A stretch of 64,000 nt of DNA from Galdieria partita (Eukaryota > Rhodophyta > Bangiophyceae > Galdieriales > Galdieriaceae). This document shows positions 43,596-54,869 of this stretch, piece by piece (within the stretch, counting starts at the first letter, position 1; the number at the start of each line of letters is the position of its first letter). A program made the translations under genes and the position numbers. The notes below the pieces were generated by a model. It was not told the DNA's origin, made no database searches, and saw only the letters and a program-made list of their open reading frames with translations. The stretch lies in assembly GCA_025991245.1 (NCBI GenBank), contig BQMJ01000059.1:62001-126000 (forward strand), given 5' to 3'.

Positions 43596-45737
43596 CTAAA
43601 ACTGTGACATATCTCTACCAAAGACTCTAGTCTTGAACCAATCAAACAATACTAAAACTCGATTGCGAAAAGATACTTGTTTGGTTACTATAAAGTATCA
43701 ACAATGGAATAAATGTATATCGCTCATGATATATAAACTTACTGTAAACGGACTGCCATAACAAATACGTTAGAACACCTGCCATCTTGATCTTTTCCAG
43801 TCCAGTTTCAATTTGTGCCATCGCACGTTCTCTACCAATATAAGCAAGAATACCCAGGGATAAAAACTGAAAAGGTTTTGCTATTTCAGGTGAACCTCCT
43901 GGACGCCATTTAGCTAAAGGTGCAGTGGAATTCCCTTCCGACTACTGCTTGTTATATATATATATATACATATGTATAACTGATAAAGTTGATTACCTCA
44001 GGTACTGGACAGCTCAAACAATAGTCGCGATTAAATAAACGTGCTAAATAAGCACCCTGCTGACCAGCAACTTGGGCAGTAGCAGGCAGAGGTACTATAT
44101 TGAATAAAAACTTCCATATAAGATATACATCCGTTACAATCACAAATACCTGGTTCTACTGCTGCACAATCTCCTACAGCAAATACATTCAAAGCACCTT
44201 TTACTCGCAACCACGGATCTACCAGCAACCGACCTCTAGCTTCCTATTTACTTCCATTCAAACTCCAAGAAACAAAATATCATTTGAAATATAAACCTTC
44301 TGTTCAGGTATCTTTGACAACAACAACCTTGTCAATGGCTGAGTTCCATTTCCTGCTGCCCAAACTGCTAAACCATAAGGAATCTCCCTTCCATCTACAA
44401 GTAGAATATGCGTAGAGGTTACTTCTAAAATACCATGACTTTAGCAGCATTTGCAATCATGTACAAGATATGAACAAACCTGTTACTCTAGCTTTGGTTA
44501 TTACTCGAATATTACTTTGACGAAAATTCTCCAAAGCTTTCTCTTGTAATGTGCGATCAAATTGAGTTAAAATAGAATCACCCGATTGTAATAAAATTAC
44601 TTGTACATCTTCAAACAACTTCGGATAATACCTTTTCAAATCCTGGACAAGAAAATCGTGCAATTCTGCAGCAAATTCACAGCCTACAGAATATCGGATT
44701 ATCTGTATACTTTGATGTGCATCTAATATTAAACTAACCAGTAGGACCTCCGCCAACCACAACAAAACTCAATAAACGACATTTCTCTTCTTTGCTAATA
44801 TCCGGAAAACTAGCCAACTCAAACCGTTCCACTATAGCCCTTCGAAGACCACGTGCATCTGATATTTCCTTTAGAAAATAACAGTGTTCTTGTACACCTA
44901 TTTTAGGAGATTGAATACAATAGTTTCATGCGTCCTGATATCTCTCTCACCTGGTGTTCCAAAAGTATTGGTAGATGCGCCAACTGCAATAACTAGATAG
45001 TCATAAAATATCTGAAACTTCCTCTTTTCTCCAGGAATATTGGACTCACAAAGGGTCAACTAGGAGAATATATACTATTATTTTTGGAAAACTGCTAGTT
45101 TGCACTCCTTATACCTGTTTTTGTAGATCAACATCGACACAGTAAGCTTCCAAATAGTCAACAAAAGGATTCGCCGTACGAAAAGTTTCCACAATACTTC
45201 GAAATTCCACTGTTCCAACGGCAGTGGAAGGTAACATTGGAGTAAACAAAAAGTAGTTCCTGGGTGAGATGACTTTGACATCGTACTTTACTGTATCTAT
45301 GACCTTTATAAGAGAGTGTGCTGCCCAACCAGTTCCTAAGATCACCAACGTTGGTTTTCTGGCTTGAGGATCTATCTTTGGTGGAAAAAAAGCCCTGTTA
45401 AAGTGCACCATAGCATCATCCACAGTGTCTACTACACGATTCAAGATGAGAGAGAAGAAGGATTCTTCGTTCACCAGTGTTTCGTTGCCCTAAAGATAAA
45501 AGTTACAGTAGACAGAAATGCGAGTAAAAGGAATTTTCTTTTTACTTTTTCAGTTTGGTCCTTTTCTTGAACAGGATCTTTCTGAGGAGTTGGAGTCTTT
45601 GGTAGCACTGCTACTAACAAGTCTGGATTGGAACGAACTTTTGAACTAAATTTCTTTCGGCATATTTCTTTTTTACTCATGAAAGCCTTCTTTTTCCAAT
45701 GACAACTTGTACAGCTAAAGCTTACAAAACAAGCCAT
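43596..45737 (-). CDS. NDH2: type II NAD(P)H:quinone oxidoreductase
   Basis: Ten exons (minus): 45737-45546, 45489-45115, 45059-44951, 44897-44739, 44683-44480, 44424-44297, 44243-44150, 44094-43997, 43941-43743 and 43687-43596; introns 53-56 bp; 549 residues. FAD site [14 protein letters not shown] at about 113; NADH site [30 protein letters not shown]; quinone/membrane region [19 protein letters not shown] and [11 protein letters not shown]. This single-chain, non-proton-pumping enzyme passes electrons from NADH to quinone in mitochondria or plastids. The first 64 residues are basic and may target an organelle. Intron 8 holds a TA palindrome (43951-43980). The gene stops 61 bp before the TSG101 ATG on the same strand. 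Confidence 0.92.
43951..43980. repeat. TA-rich palindrome in NDH2 intron 8
   Basis: Begins GTTATATATA and ends TATGTATAAC, so the ends are complementary around an AT core. It occupies most of the 55 bp intron. Confidence 0.85.
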
Positions 45738-46056
45738 AAGTTGTGTAAGTAGAGATTAGAAAAATGTGCAATGATTTTATGGCGCAATTGTTGTTACAAC
45801 CTTCTTTTTGGACAAACCAGTAGAAAAGCGATTCTTGTAAGTAAAAGCTTTCAACAGAAAGTATGAAAGTAGTCAAGAAAATATTCCACCATAAATATTG
45901 ACACAGTCGAAAAACCAACGGCTCCTATTTAATCTCCGAAATATCTGTTCGATATATTGTCGAAAGTTGTGTTCACAGAATTCTCCAAACTTTGTGTTTA
46001 TTACAGTAATTTTGGCTATTCGTTGATGATTTTTATTTGTACTCCGGAAAGAAATA
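45738..46056. other. intergenic, 319 bp, no gene seen
   Basis: Between the NDH2 ATG and the SmD1 stop, both on the minus strand. Minus-strand frames here lack family features. Probably the SmD1 3' end and NDH2 promoter. Confidence 0.5.
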
Positions 46057-46479
46057 CTAACGACCACTAGCCGCCGATCCTCTACCGCGTCCACCTCCTC
46101 TACCTCTTCCTCCACGTCCTCTTCCACGTCCTTTCGTTACTTCCTTGGCAATACTACCTCGTGGACGAATACTATCGTCGACCAGTAGAGAATCGATGTT
46201 GAGACTTTCTGGTAAAATAAAATAACGGATAGTACTTCCTCTCAAACTCATTGCGTCCAATGTAACTGGATTCTTCCCACGAGGCGTCATTTTAACTGCT
46301 TTTAACGTAGTATTCATGTTGTGATCCACTCCAGTCACTGTACCTTGGATAACGGTGCCATTCTTCAATTCCACTGTTACTGTTTCACTATTTAACTTCA
46401 TCAAAAACCTACAAATGCCAGTATAGAACCCTCAACAATAGGAACAAGGATATAGTCTTCTTTACCTCGTCAACTTCAT
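46057..46479 (-). CDS. SNRPD1: spliceosomal Sm protein D1
   Basis: Exons (minus) 46479-46466 and 46408-46057; 121 residues. The first exon is only 14 bp and codes MKLTR, with the Arg codon split by the 57 bp intron. Sm1 and Sm2 motifs follow: [56 protein letters not shown]. The C-terminus is a GRG-repeat tail ([18 protein letters not shown]), the substrate for symmetric arginine dimethylation in snRNP assembly. SmD1 forms the ring on U1, U2, U4 and U5 snRNAs. Head to head with the AP-1 gamma gene; 113 bp between the ATGs. Confidence 0.95.
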
Positions 46480-46592
46480 ATTTAAAGGAATATCTCCTAA
46501 AATGTCCGACGCTTATAAAAGGGAGACTTGCTCGCCTCTTAGTTTTCAATAAGAATCCAAAAGCAATTCCTGTTTCTCTTTTGTATTCCCCC

Positions 46593-49354
46593 ATGGAGAA
46601 GGAAGCTAAAAAGTTGTACAAGAAAACAAAGGAAATGTTCAGAGACGCTAAAAAGACCTTTTATTGTAAAACTCTTAGGTAAAGAATCTGTCTAGTGAAG
46701 GGTCTTCTAATCTGAATTATCTGTAGGGAAGTGGTGAAAGAGTTTCGAAGTTGTAAAACAACTGCCGAAGAACGAGCTTTGGTGAAGAAGGAATCTGCAC
46801 AAATAAGAGACTTGTTCAAGGAAGGGGATACTGCATTTCGACGAAGGAATATAGCAAAACTATTGTTCTTTCACATGCAGGGTTATCCCACCGAGTTTGG
46901 TCAACTCGAGTGCTTGAAACTTTGTACCTCACCGAAGTATAAGGATAAGAGAGTGGGCTATTTGGGCTTGTTGGTGTTGTTGGATGAAAACCAAGAAGTT
47001 TTAACGTTGGTTACCAACTGTATTTTGCAAGACTTGCAAAGTAATATTCCGTTGGTTGCCGGTCTAGCACTGACCGCAGTTGGCAACGTTGCTTCAGCTG
47101 AACTAATCAAAGATGTATTTCCTTTAGTGGAGAAACACCTTCAAGGAAAAGACCCGTATCTTAGAAAGAAGGCCCTATTAGCTGCCGTTCGTATTTGTAA
47201 AAAAGTACCAGAATATAGTAATTTGTTGTTTGACTATATGACTCAAACCTTGGGAGAACATACAGAAGAAGTTGTATTGACTGGATTGGCGTTGGCTTTT
47301 GAGCTTGCAAATACAAGTCCTGAATATATTGATCGATTGAGGAATAAGGTTATTCCACCTTGTGTTAATCTTTTGAAAGAATTATTATCTCCTTCATTTG
47401 ATCCTGAACTGACCATATCTGGTATAACAGATCCATTTCTTCAAGTAGGTGGTAGGACTTTTGTAATATTTTGAATTTTAGTTTTTCCATGTACTAGGTT
47501 AAGCTTCTTCAAGTATTAAGTGCATACGGCAAAGGAAGTAAAGAAGCGGCCAATAATTGTACTGATGTTCTTATTAAAATACTTTCGAATACGGATTCTT
47601 CCTCCAATGCAGGATTGGCGGTTATTTATGAGTGTGTCAGAACAGTCATTGCTATTCGTGAATTGCCAGATACTCTACGCTCCCTGGCTGTAGAAACATT
47701 AGGCGGCCGATTGTTGAATGAAGCAAAAGATAACAATGCCCGATATGTATCCCTTCAGACGCTTCTTACTGTAGTTGAAGAGAAGAAGGAGGATGTCAAA
47801 CGGTATCTTGATACGATTCTGGAGTGCTTGAATGATCCTGATATCTCGATTCGGAGGAGGGCGTTAGACTTGGTGTATGCTTTGACGGATTCTTCTAACA
47901 TAATACAACTTTCACGATGTTTTTTGGAATTTTTGGAGACATGTGAAGATGAATTGAAGCCAGATGTTGCACGAAAATTGTCAGACATGGCTGATCGGTA
48001 AGATACTGAAGGAAGAGTGTTTAGAGATACTGAGTCTTTTTCCTAGTTATGCTCCTGATATCGAATGGCACGTAAATTGCATGGCACGTACCTTGAGTCT
48101 GACGGACGTTTTGATGCCAGAATCATTAATAAGTTTATTCATTGCTCTTATTTCTGCAAAAGAGTCAGTTCAAGAATATGCAGCTAAGATTTTGTTTGAG
48201 TTAGGATTGCAGCCTTATGCCAAAGTGAATCCACAAAATACCGGTAGAATGGACCCTTCACTTTATGTATTGAAACCTGCTTTAGAAATGGTTTCTATTT
48301 GGGTCATAGGCGAGTTTGGATACAAGTTGATTGAACAAGGAGCTTTATCATCTGAGGAGGTCGTAAACAGTTTGTGTACCATTCTTCATTTATCCATTCG
48401 AAACACATACGATGAAGGTACGAAAAGAGAAGTTTTATTGGGAGGCTCTGTGCATTCTTCCTCTTCCCTCTTAAGAGAAGTGGTACTTAGTTGTCTTGCC
48501 AAATTGTACACTCGTGTTATGTTATCTCGAGAAATTCAGGAAAGGATACTCAATATTTTACGCACTTATCAGACCAGTTTAGATTTAGAGGTTCAACAAA
48601 GGGCTTGCGAGTATTTCCAAATGATGGACGAAAGATGGAATACGTTTTCCCAACAAATTATGGCTTCTCTTCCCCCTATTGATTACAATTCCTTGCGAAA
48701 GAAACATTTGAAGGGCGCAGATACTGCTCCTGGAGCCAATCCTCGAAAAGAACTGTCCGAAAGTTTAGTTTCATTGTTACTGGATGAAGAAGAACATCAC
48801 AATGAAGAACCAACAACAATAGACTTGACTAGTTGGAACGTCTTGGATTTAGGCAAAGATACGCAATCCTTGCCGAACTTATCCGAGCATGACTTGGATG
48901 GCTTGTTGTTTTCTACTAACAACAAAAGTGAAAAAGCTTGTGCGACGAAGACTATCGAATGTGGAGAGCATTTGAATGCAGAGTTGTATTTCTTTAAAGA
49001 ACATTCGCCAAACTTTACTTGGAAGGTAGAATTTCACTTTGATAGTCTTGTACGTGAGCCTTTGAAACGTTTTCGACTACAAATTGCTGTACCCAAGGTA
49101 AATCTTTATATTTCCCCGCAAAGAATTGTATGAATCTTTTTCCATAGTATATGAAGATTGATTTGCAGCCAGCAACCGGGACTACATTGGAATATGGAAA
49201 GGAAGTAGTTCAAGTAGCGCAGTTGTCCCAAACTACTGTTGAAGAAAAGACATGGCAGTTCAAGTATAGGATAAGTTATGAGATGGATTCTACACCCAAT
49301 AATCCTATTACTAGAGAAGGAATTTTCCGTGATTTTCCTGTGGAAAAGAGATAA
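46593..49354 (+). CDS. AP1G: AP-1 clathrin adaptor complex, gamma subunit
   Basis: Exons 46593-46678, 46727-47444, 47498-47997, 48047-49097 and 49148-49354; introns 48-53 bp; 853 residues. Adaptin trunk: NIAKLLFFHMQGYPTEFGQL, ECLKLCTSPKYKDKRVGYLG, ISGITDPFLQVKLLQVL, ARYVSLQTLL, RYAPDIEWHV and WVIGEFGYKL. A hinge with acidic clusters (DLGKDTQSLPNLSEHDLDGL) precedes a gamma-ear fold that ends at IFRDFPVEKR. AP-1 sorts cargo between trans-Golgi and endosomes. The N-terminus differs from animals by a 30-residue Lys-rich extension encoded by exon 1. The stop lies only 13 bp from the convergent Hsp70 stop. Confidence 0.93.
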
Positions 49355-49367
49355 TATCCATCGTTTA

Positions 49368-51968
49368 TTATAGTTCGTCATGATTTGTTTCCATCGCAAT
49401 GGTTTGTTGTGTTGAATTGTCATCCTCAGATTGTACTGGCCATATAGTTTGTATTTCAGGATGAGTATCGTTGTCAGGACTGTCACCATGAATTGCTATA
49501 CTTGTTGGTTTTGTAGCCTTGTAAAGTTCTGATATTCTATTCAAAATTGTTTGAGTTGCTGTATCACATTGGTTGATGGATAATACTTTAGCACGCGAAT
49601 TTTCACAAGGTGCTTTTTGAATATATTCATTCCACTTGTTGTTTAACCATATTTCCCATCGATTCACTTCCGACTGCAATAACTCTACACTTTTTGAATG
49701 GTTTCCTGCTTGTAAAACTTGCTTGGCAAATATAAGTGTACTATTTAACTGTTCAACTGCATTTTGTATTTTATGATAGGTTTCAACTCTTTCTTGAATG
49801 GGCCGAATCCAATCCAGTATTTGTTGTTGTTTCTGTTGAATCAAACTGGTTTCCAAGTGACTCGTCTGAGAATATAACCAATGTTCCAACTGTTCCAAAT
49901 TTTGTAATATTTTCTAAGTTTTTGTTGATTCAGAATTACTCTATGTAAAAGCAAACACTTACTTGTCTCTCCTTTTCACAAGTATAGACATTCCATTCAT
50001 GACCTTGCTCTGTCAACTGTTGACGATACAAAAGTATACGAGACTCCAATTCATTACACATGTCTGAATATCTTCGCACCATAGCATCCTTTTTTTGTCG
50101 TTGCTGCAACTCTAATTTGTACTGTTCCAAAGTAGAACGGTTCCGAAATGGAAAAAGAACACCATCCTTGGACGCAATGTCTTTTGATTGTCGTCTTTCG
50201 GGTTCCACTTGTTGAGACACTATTACTGAAGAATTGGATGGAAGATTGAAAGTTTCTGTCAAATTGTTGCTTTCTGTACATATCCACTCCAATTCTGGTG
50301 GAGAAATGAAGCCTTGTATATTCACTCCGAATGCCATGCGGACATAAGATATCGAGTATTCACAAGAATCCGTAAAGTTGACATGAAATGTTGCATTTCC
50401 CAACCAAGAAGAACCATTGGAAGACAGTTGAGTATTCTCAAGTAGATATACCATACTTTCATTTCGAAAAGCGTATAAATGGATATCGAAATCATTCTTG
50501 GGATGAAGAATGAATTCCTTTCTGGTAGGAATGGCTTCTCCTATGCAAACGAGCGGAGCATTCCATATTAGGCTTGAATTGGAATCGAAGACTTGTATCC
50601 AAATATCAAAAGTTTGCCATTCTTTCACGTCCAGTGCTCTTGAACGAATATTTGGACTAGACAAGGCAGCAAAAAATGTTGCACCATAAACGGCTGCCTA
50701 AATCATGAAAAAGTGATGATATTGCTTATCCAAAGAACAAGGACTCCACCCACTTACCTCATCTGCATGAATGCTTTTATTCACTTCTTTCAAAGATTGC
50801 TTCAAAAGTTGTTGTATCAACGGAATGCGACTCGTTCCTCCAAACGGGACAATCACATCCACTTGCTCCTTTTGCAGGTTCGCTAATGTCAAAGAATGAT
50901 TGACTAGACGATAAATGGATTCGGGATCAACCAATAATGACTCTACTTCCTGTCGATATATTGGAACTTGAATGTCCATGGAGTCTACCATGTTTTCCAA
51001 ACTTGCCACTGTTTCTTGATTAATGGATAAAATTTCCTTGATTCTTTTGGCCTCTTGAAGCAATCTTGTTTGACACTTTGCACGATTCATGATGGATAAA
51101 GGAGAATGCGCACCCAGTTGTCCTTGAGCAGCTGCTTTTTGTAAAATCCATTCTGCCAATCTCTTATCGATATACTTTCCTCCCAAAGTCTTGTCCCATG
51201 AATGGCTCTTTACTTGCAAATGATAGCTTTGTGGTACAAGTTGTTTACTTTGGTAGGCAACTGAAACGATCGTAGCGCTAGCACTTTCCACTCCTATATC
51301 TATGAATAATATCACCTGAGGTTGCTCGGGTCTCCAATCTAACAAATATTTGATAGCACACGCAGTATTGCTATGAATTAACGCAGCCGAAGAAATATCT
51401 GCTATTTCACAAGCAAAGAGCACATTTTGACGTTGTTCCGTATTCAACCAAGGTGGAATGACCAGACCTGCTGCTACGGAGTGTTGAGTCGCATTGGCTA
51501 TCTGCAGAGCTTGCTTTAAGAATAGTGCATACATTTGTGCGCCATGAGAAAAGCCTTGTTCCTTTAGAAGCGACCCATGTTCCTCATATCTAAATACAAA
51601 GAAGTAGTAGGATCGTTTGAGAGAGAGAGAGAGAGAGATAAGTGATGGAAACCAAAAAGAGAAAGATAATACCTTGTGAGATAATCGAGTGGATGTATCG
51701 CCGTCCGGTTAGGAAATTTGGAAGCTGAAGCTATTGCCAGGTCACCAAAGAGAACGGATCCATCTGGTGGAAAAGCAAGAACTGACGGTGTCTTTCTTTT
51801 CGATTGTTCATTGTGAACTACTTGAACACCTCTATTGGACTGTACTCTGCCAACTTTTAGATAATCAGATCCCAAGTCAATTCCTATGATACTACTCTGT
51901 ACAAGTGTACAACAAGAGAATAATACAAACAATAAAGCAGCAAAAATGCAAGTTTTTCTAGTTGTCAT
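49368..51968 (-). CDS. ER Hsp70-family chaperone, GRP170/HYOU1/Lhs1-like, HDEL tail
   Basis: Exons (minus) 51968-51673, 51589-50758, 50697-49963 and 49913-49368; 802 residues. A signal peptide (residues 1-26, ILE-rich hydrophobic run after MTTRKT) leads into an Hsp70 ATPase domain: IGIDLGSDYLKVG, VIPPWLNTEQRQNVLFACEI, FIDIGVESASATIVS, VIVPFGGTSRIPLIQQLL. The substrate part is divergent with several N-glycosylation sites, and a helical C-terminus ends in NHDEL, an ER retention signal. The large-Hsp70 class acts as nucleotide-exchange factor for BiP and as a holdase. The first intron (83 bp) contains a GA/CT microsatellite. The ATG is 11 bp from that of the divergent hydrolase. Confidence 0.9.
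51619..51638. repeat. (GA)10 microsatellite in Hsp70 intron 1
   Basis: Ten GA units on the plus strand, which is a CT tract in the sense orientation of the Hsp70 gene, within its first intron. Confidence 0.95.
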
Positions 51969-51979
51969 AGTTGAACGAA

Positions 51980-53848
51980 ATGGCGCCTTCAATCCAAAAC
52001 CAACTTTGGCCCGAGTCGAACAAAACTTTGTCAATAATGGCTCGTTCGTCTTATCGACCTACCGTATCAAGATGGACAGGACGTCATTATTGGAAACGTG
52101 GTCTTTTGAGAATCACTTTTTGTTTGATTGTTTTCTCTTTAGTGTTGATATCATTTCTGTTGGGACACTATACCAAGGTGACGGTGCATGAAGAGGAACA
52201 TGGCTTTACAGAAAATAGAGCGGGACACCTGGAAGAACAAGAATGGAAAGAGAAAACAAGTCAATTAGAAAGAAAGGAAGAACAGCAACTTGTGTCGTTG
52301 GATAACTCGCCAAGTCCTCTGCAACAACCCTTGGCTAGCACAGTTGGTTTTCAACAAGACAGCCATCAGCAACCGTATGATTGGACAGGTGTAGACTTTC
52401 TATTTCCCAGTAATAACAGTGCTGCTGTTGAACCCACTGAATATATAACCCATCCAGCGAACGATCAATATACTGTGGATGAAAAGCAATGGAACAAAAG
52501 AAATAATATCTCAGAGCAGAACCAAGCAACTATTTCGTTGTTGAGCAATTGGGCTGAAGATTCTGCTTCATTGTCCAGTGTCACCTCAATATCTCAAGTT
52601 GCGGATAACAACTCAACATATCAAGAGGCTCCCCAATTTCCAAGTAGGGAGCCATCCAACTTGAAGACTAGAAATATTTCTGAAACTGTAGGCAATCATT
52701 CAATGGTTGAGTCGCTAGAGACCGTTGAATGGATAAACAGTTCTTCTTATGACAAAGAGAATCTTCAAGTTGCATTTCCATCGTTGGATTCACAGAGCCA
52801 ATCTAATGTTAGTATTCCTAGTCAAGAATGGGAGTCCTTGCATCATTTTGGTTTAGTATTGGAACCTGTAATAGCCTCTAAAGGTTCAGAGGAAGATTGG
52901 GAAATAGTTGGAGTTGACCGTTGCTTTGATATTTGTAGACATGCCAAGCATGAAACATTATCTGATGTTCAAGTATCGAGTATTGTTCAGTATTCTCCAG
53001 AGAACGATACACATTCTGTACTATTATTATTTCATGGCTGTAAACATAGCGCACGGGATTGGTTTGTATTACCAGAAGAAGTTTCGGTAGTTTGTGAAGC
53101 ATTGCGAAGAAACTTTTCCGTTGTTGCCTTTTCTTCTGCGGACAGATGGAGTGGTTGTTGGGATTCCTTTTATCCAGCAGTGGGTAATAAGGATGTTATT
53201 CGAGTCTACCAAAGTCTTCAGGATTGGATAGTTGAGAATTTCGCTAATCCAATTGGCGATTCGCAGACATCACTCAAGTTGTATGCATTGGGTGTTTCGA
53301 GTGGAGGTTCTTTTATTTCTATTTTCTCAACATTTCTTCGACAAATAGTAGCGCAAGCCATTTATATTTCTCCAGGAAACTTTCAGTCTTTTACTTTATC
53401 TGATTGGACTCGGTATCCTCCTACTTGCTTTGTTCATATGGAGAGAGATACTGCATTTGGTTCATTCAGCAATGTGAACCGTTCTTGTAATCTCTTGAAA
53501 CAACACAAAATAGCTTGCGACATATTGTCTCTGGATCCTTTGCCACTAACTCCCGATGTATTTCATAGGAAGCATCCAAATATATCCTTTACATTATCAC
53601 AACAATTTTTTAATCTTTTGAATACTACTCATTGGTTAGATTCTCAAGGATATCTTGTAAGAGACCCAAGAGAATTGGAATATTCAGATGTGTGGCAGAC
53701 ACTAAATGATCCCACTGTAGAGAGAGGTTGGAAGGCTTTTCAAACGAGTATGGAAGAAATATTGAATCGTGCTTATGGTGTTCATGAAATGGCATCAGAC
53801 CGTATCCATCAAGTGTTGGATTGGTTTCTTTCACAACATAAAACCTAA
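51980..53848 (+). CDS. membrane-anchored alpha/beta hydrolase-fold protein
   Basis: Intronless, 622 residues from ATG 51980; a second ATG at 52037 is a possible start. A short basic N-terminus is followed by one hydrophobic helix (LLRITFCLIVFSLVLISFLL, about residues 41-62), giving a type II or secreted topology. About 230 residues of Gln/Ser-rich, acidic spacer with many N-glycosylation sequons follow. The C-terminal domain looks like an alpha/beta hydrolase: VLLLFHGCKHSARDWF for the oxyanion turn and LYALGVSSGGSFISIF with G-x-S-x-G nucleophile elbow; HRKH and HEMAS offer late His residues. The substrate is unknown. It resembles plant hydrolases of unassigned function. Confidence 0.72.
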   Translation: MAPSIQNQLWPESNKTLSIMARSSYRPTVSRWTGRHYWKRGLLRITFCLIVFSLVLISFLLGHYTKVTVHEEEHGFTENRAGHLEEQEWKEKTSQLERKEEQQLVSLDNSPSPLQQPLASTVGFQQDSHQQPYDWTGVDFLFPSNNSAAVEPTEYITHPANDQYTVDEKQWNKRNNISEQNQATISLLSNWAEDSASLSSVTSISQVADNNSTYQEAPQFPSREPSNLKTRNISETVGNHSMVESLETVEWINSSSYDKENLQVAFPSLDSQSQSNVSIPSQEWESLHHFGLVLEPVIASKGSEEDWEIVGVDRCFDICRHAKHETLSDVQVSSIVQYSPENDTHSVLLLFHGCKHSARDWFVLPEEVSVVCEALRRNFSVVAFSSADRWSGCWDSFYPAVGNKDVIRVYQSLQDWIVENFANPIGDSQTSLKLYALGVSSGGSFISIFSTFLRQIVAQAIYISPGNFQSFTLSDWTRYPPTCFVHMERDTAFGSFSNVNRSCNLLKQHKIACDILSLDPLPLTPDVFHRKHPNISFTLSQQFFNLLNTTHWLDSQGYLVRDPRELEYSDVWQTLNDPTVERGWKAFQTSMEEILNRAYGVHEMASDRIHQVLDWFLSQHKT

Positions 53849-53967
53849 TTCTTCCCAATATTGTTTTTATAGTAACATACAAAAACACACATGAAGGATA
53901 GCCGTCAACAAGTGTCATATATGTTTTCAGTCTCCTTCATTGCAAAAAATGATATACAACAAAGTGC

Positions 53968-54753
53968 TTAAAGGAATCGATGTTCCCAACCAGGTTCCAT
54001 CAAACGACAAGAGTCCGTTTCTCCAAATATTTGACGTCGATATTTGGATATGATTTCCGTATAAACCCAATCTCTCAGCCATCTGGGAATTCCAATCCTA
54101 ACGGCTGTTGCTAAAACACGAAGCGTCTGATTGTCCAACAACTCTGCTATCCTTAGTATGGCGTCTGATTTGAGAAGCATCTGACCCTTCTCAATAAGAA
54201 CCCTGTGTATTCCTCTATGTTCAGTATACATTCTTCCATTCCTCATAAGACTTACAATGATGACATATCCATAGGGCCTTTATACTTTTGCAACAAGGCC
54301 AATCCTACGGGACTCTGTAACGCTGCAAACTATGGGAATAATTCTTTGTTAAAGGCTTTAACCAATCAATATCACACCTACCTTGAATATTCCTTGTATA
54401 TCGTGGTCAAGTACAAAGTTGACAGACCCGTTACACAGGTTACACTCCCCATCGAATAAAATAACATTGTCTTGTACTTGGTAACCCTTTTCCGCTAGGA
54501 ATGAGTCCAACTGATTCTCAACGGAACAAGGCTCTCTCACAGTCTCTCTCTTTCTATCGTGCCTTTCCGTTGTCACAGTACAACGAGCTAATTGTGTAAA
54601 CTGCTGAAACCTTGGGGGTAACTTGACCTTGCTGAATGTAACAAAGCCTCGGTATCTCCAAGGTACTCGATTGACGGATGTCGCCTTGTAAGTTTGCGAT
54701 ATCACCGGAGGTACACTTACAAACCCACTCATCGTGAATGGCCGAGCCATCAT
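53968..54753 (-). CDS. DCC-family thiol-disulfide oxidoreductase (DUF393)
   Basis: Exons (minus) 54753-54382, 54329-54256 and 54214-53968; introns of 52 and 41 bp; 230 residues. The DCC signature is VILFDGECNLCNGSVNFVL near residues 107-125, with D-x-x-C-x-x-C as the presumed redox site. Then FAALQSPVG, and after the second splice VLIEKGQMLLKSDAILRI and CRLMEPGWEHRFL, the usual end of the family. The 41 bp intron is the shortest I place; without it the frame stops. About 100 residues precede the domain and are basic and Ser/Thr-rich, suggesting plastid or mitochondrial targeting. The substrate is unknown. Two adjacent ATGs, 54753 and 54750, are possible starts. Confidence 0.8.
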
Positions 54754-54869
54754 CAACGTCAATTTTGGATATTTTGCAAATCCATCTTCCGCCGCCCTCT
54801 TTTTCAAGTTACACTGGTGTTGGAGAAATCAGGGATGGATCCATAGAAATCTTTCCATAAGGATGACTC

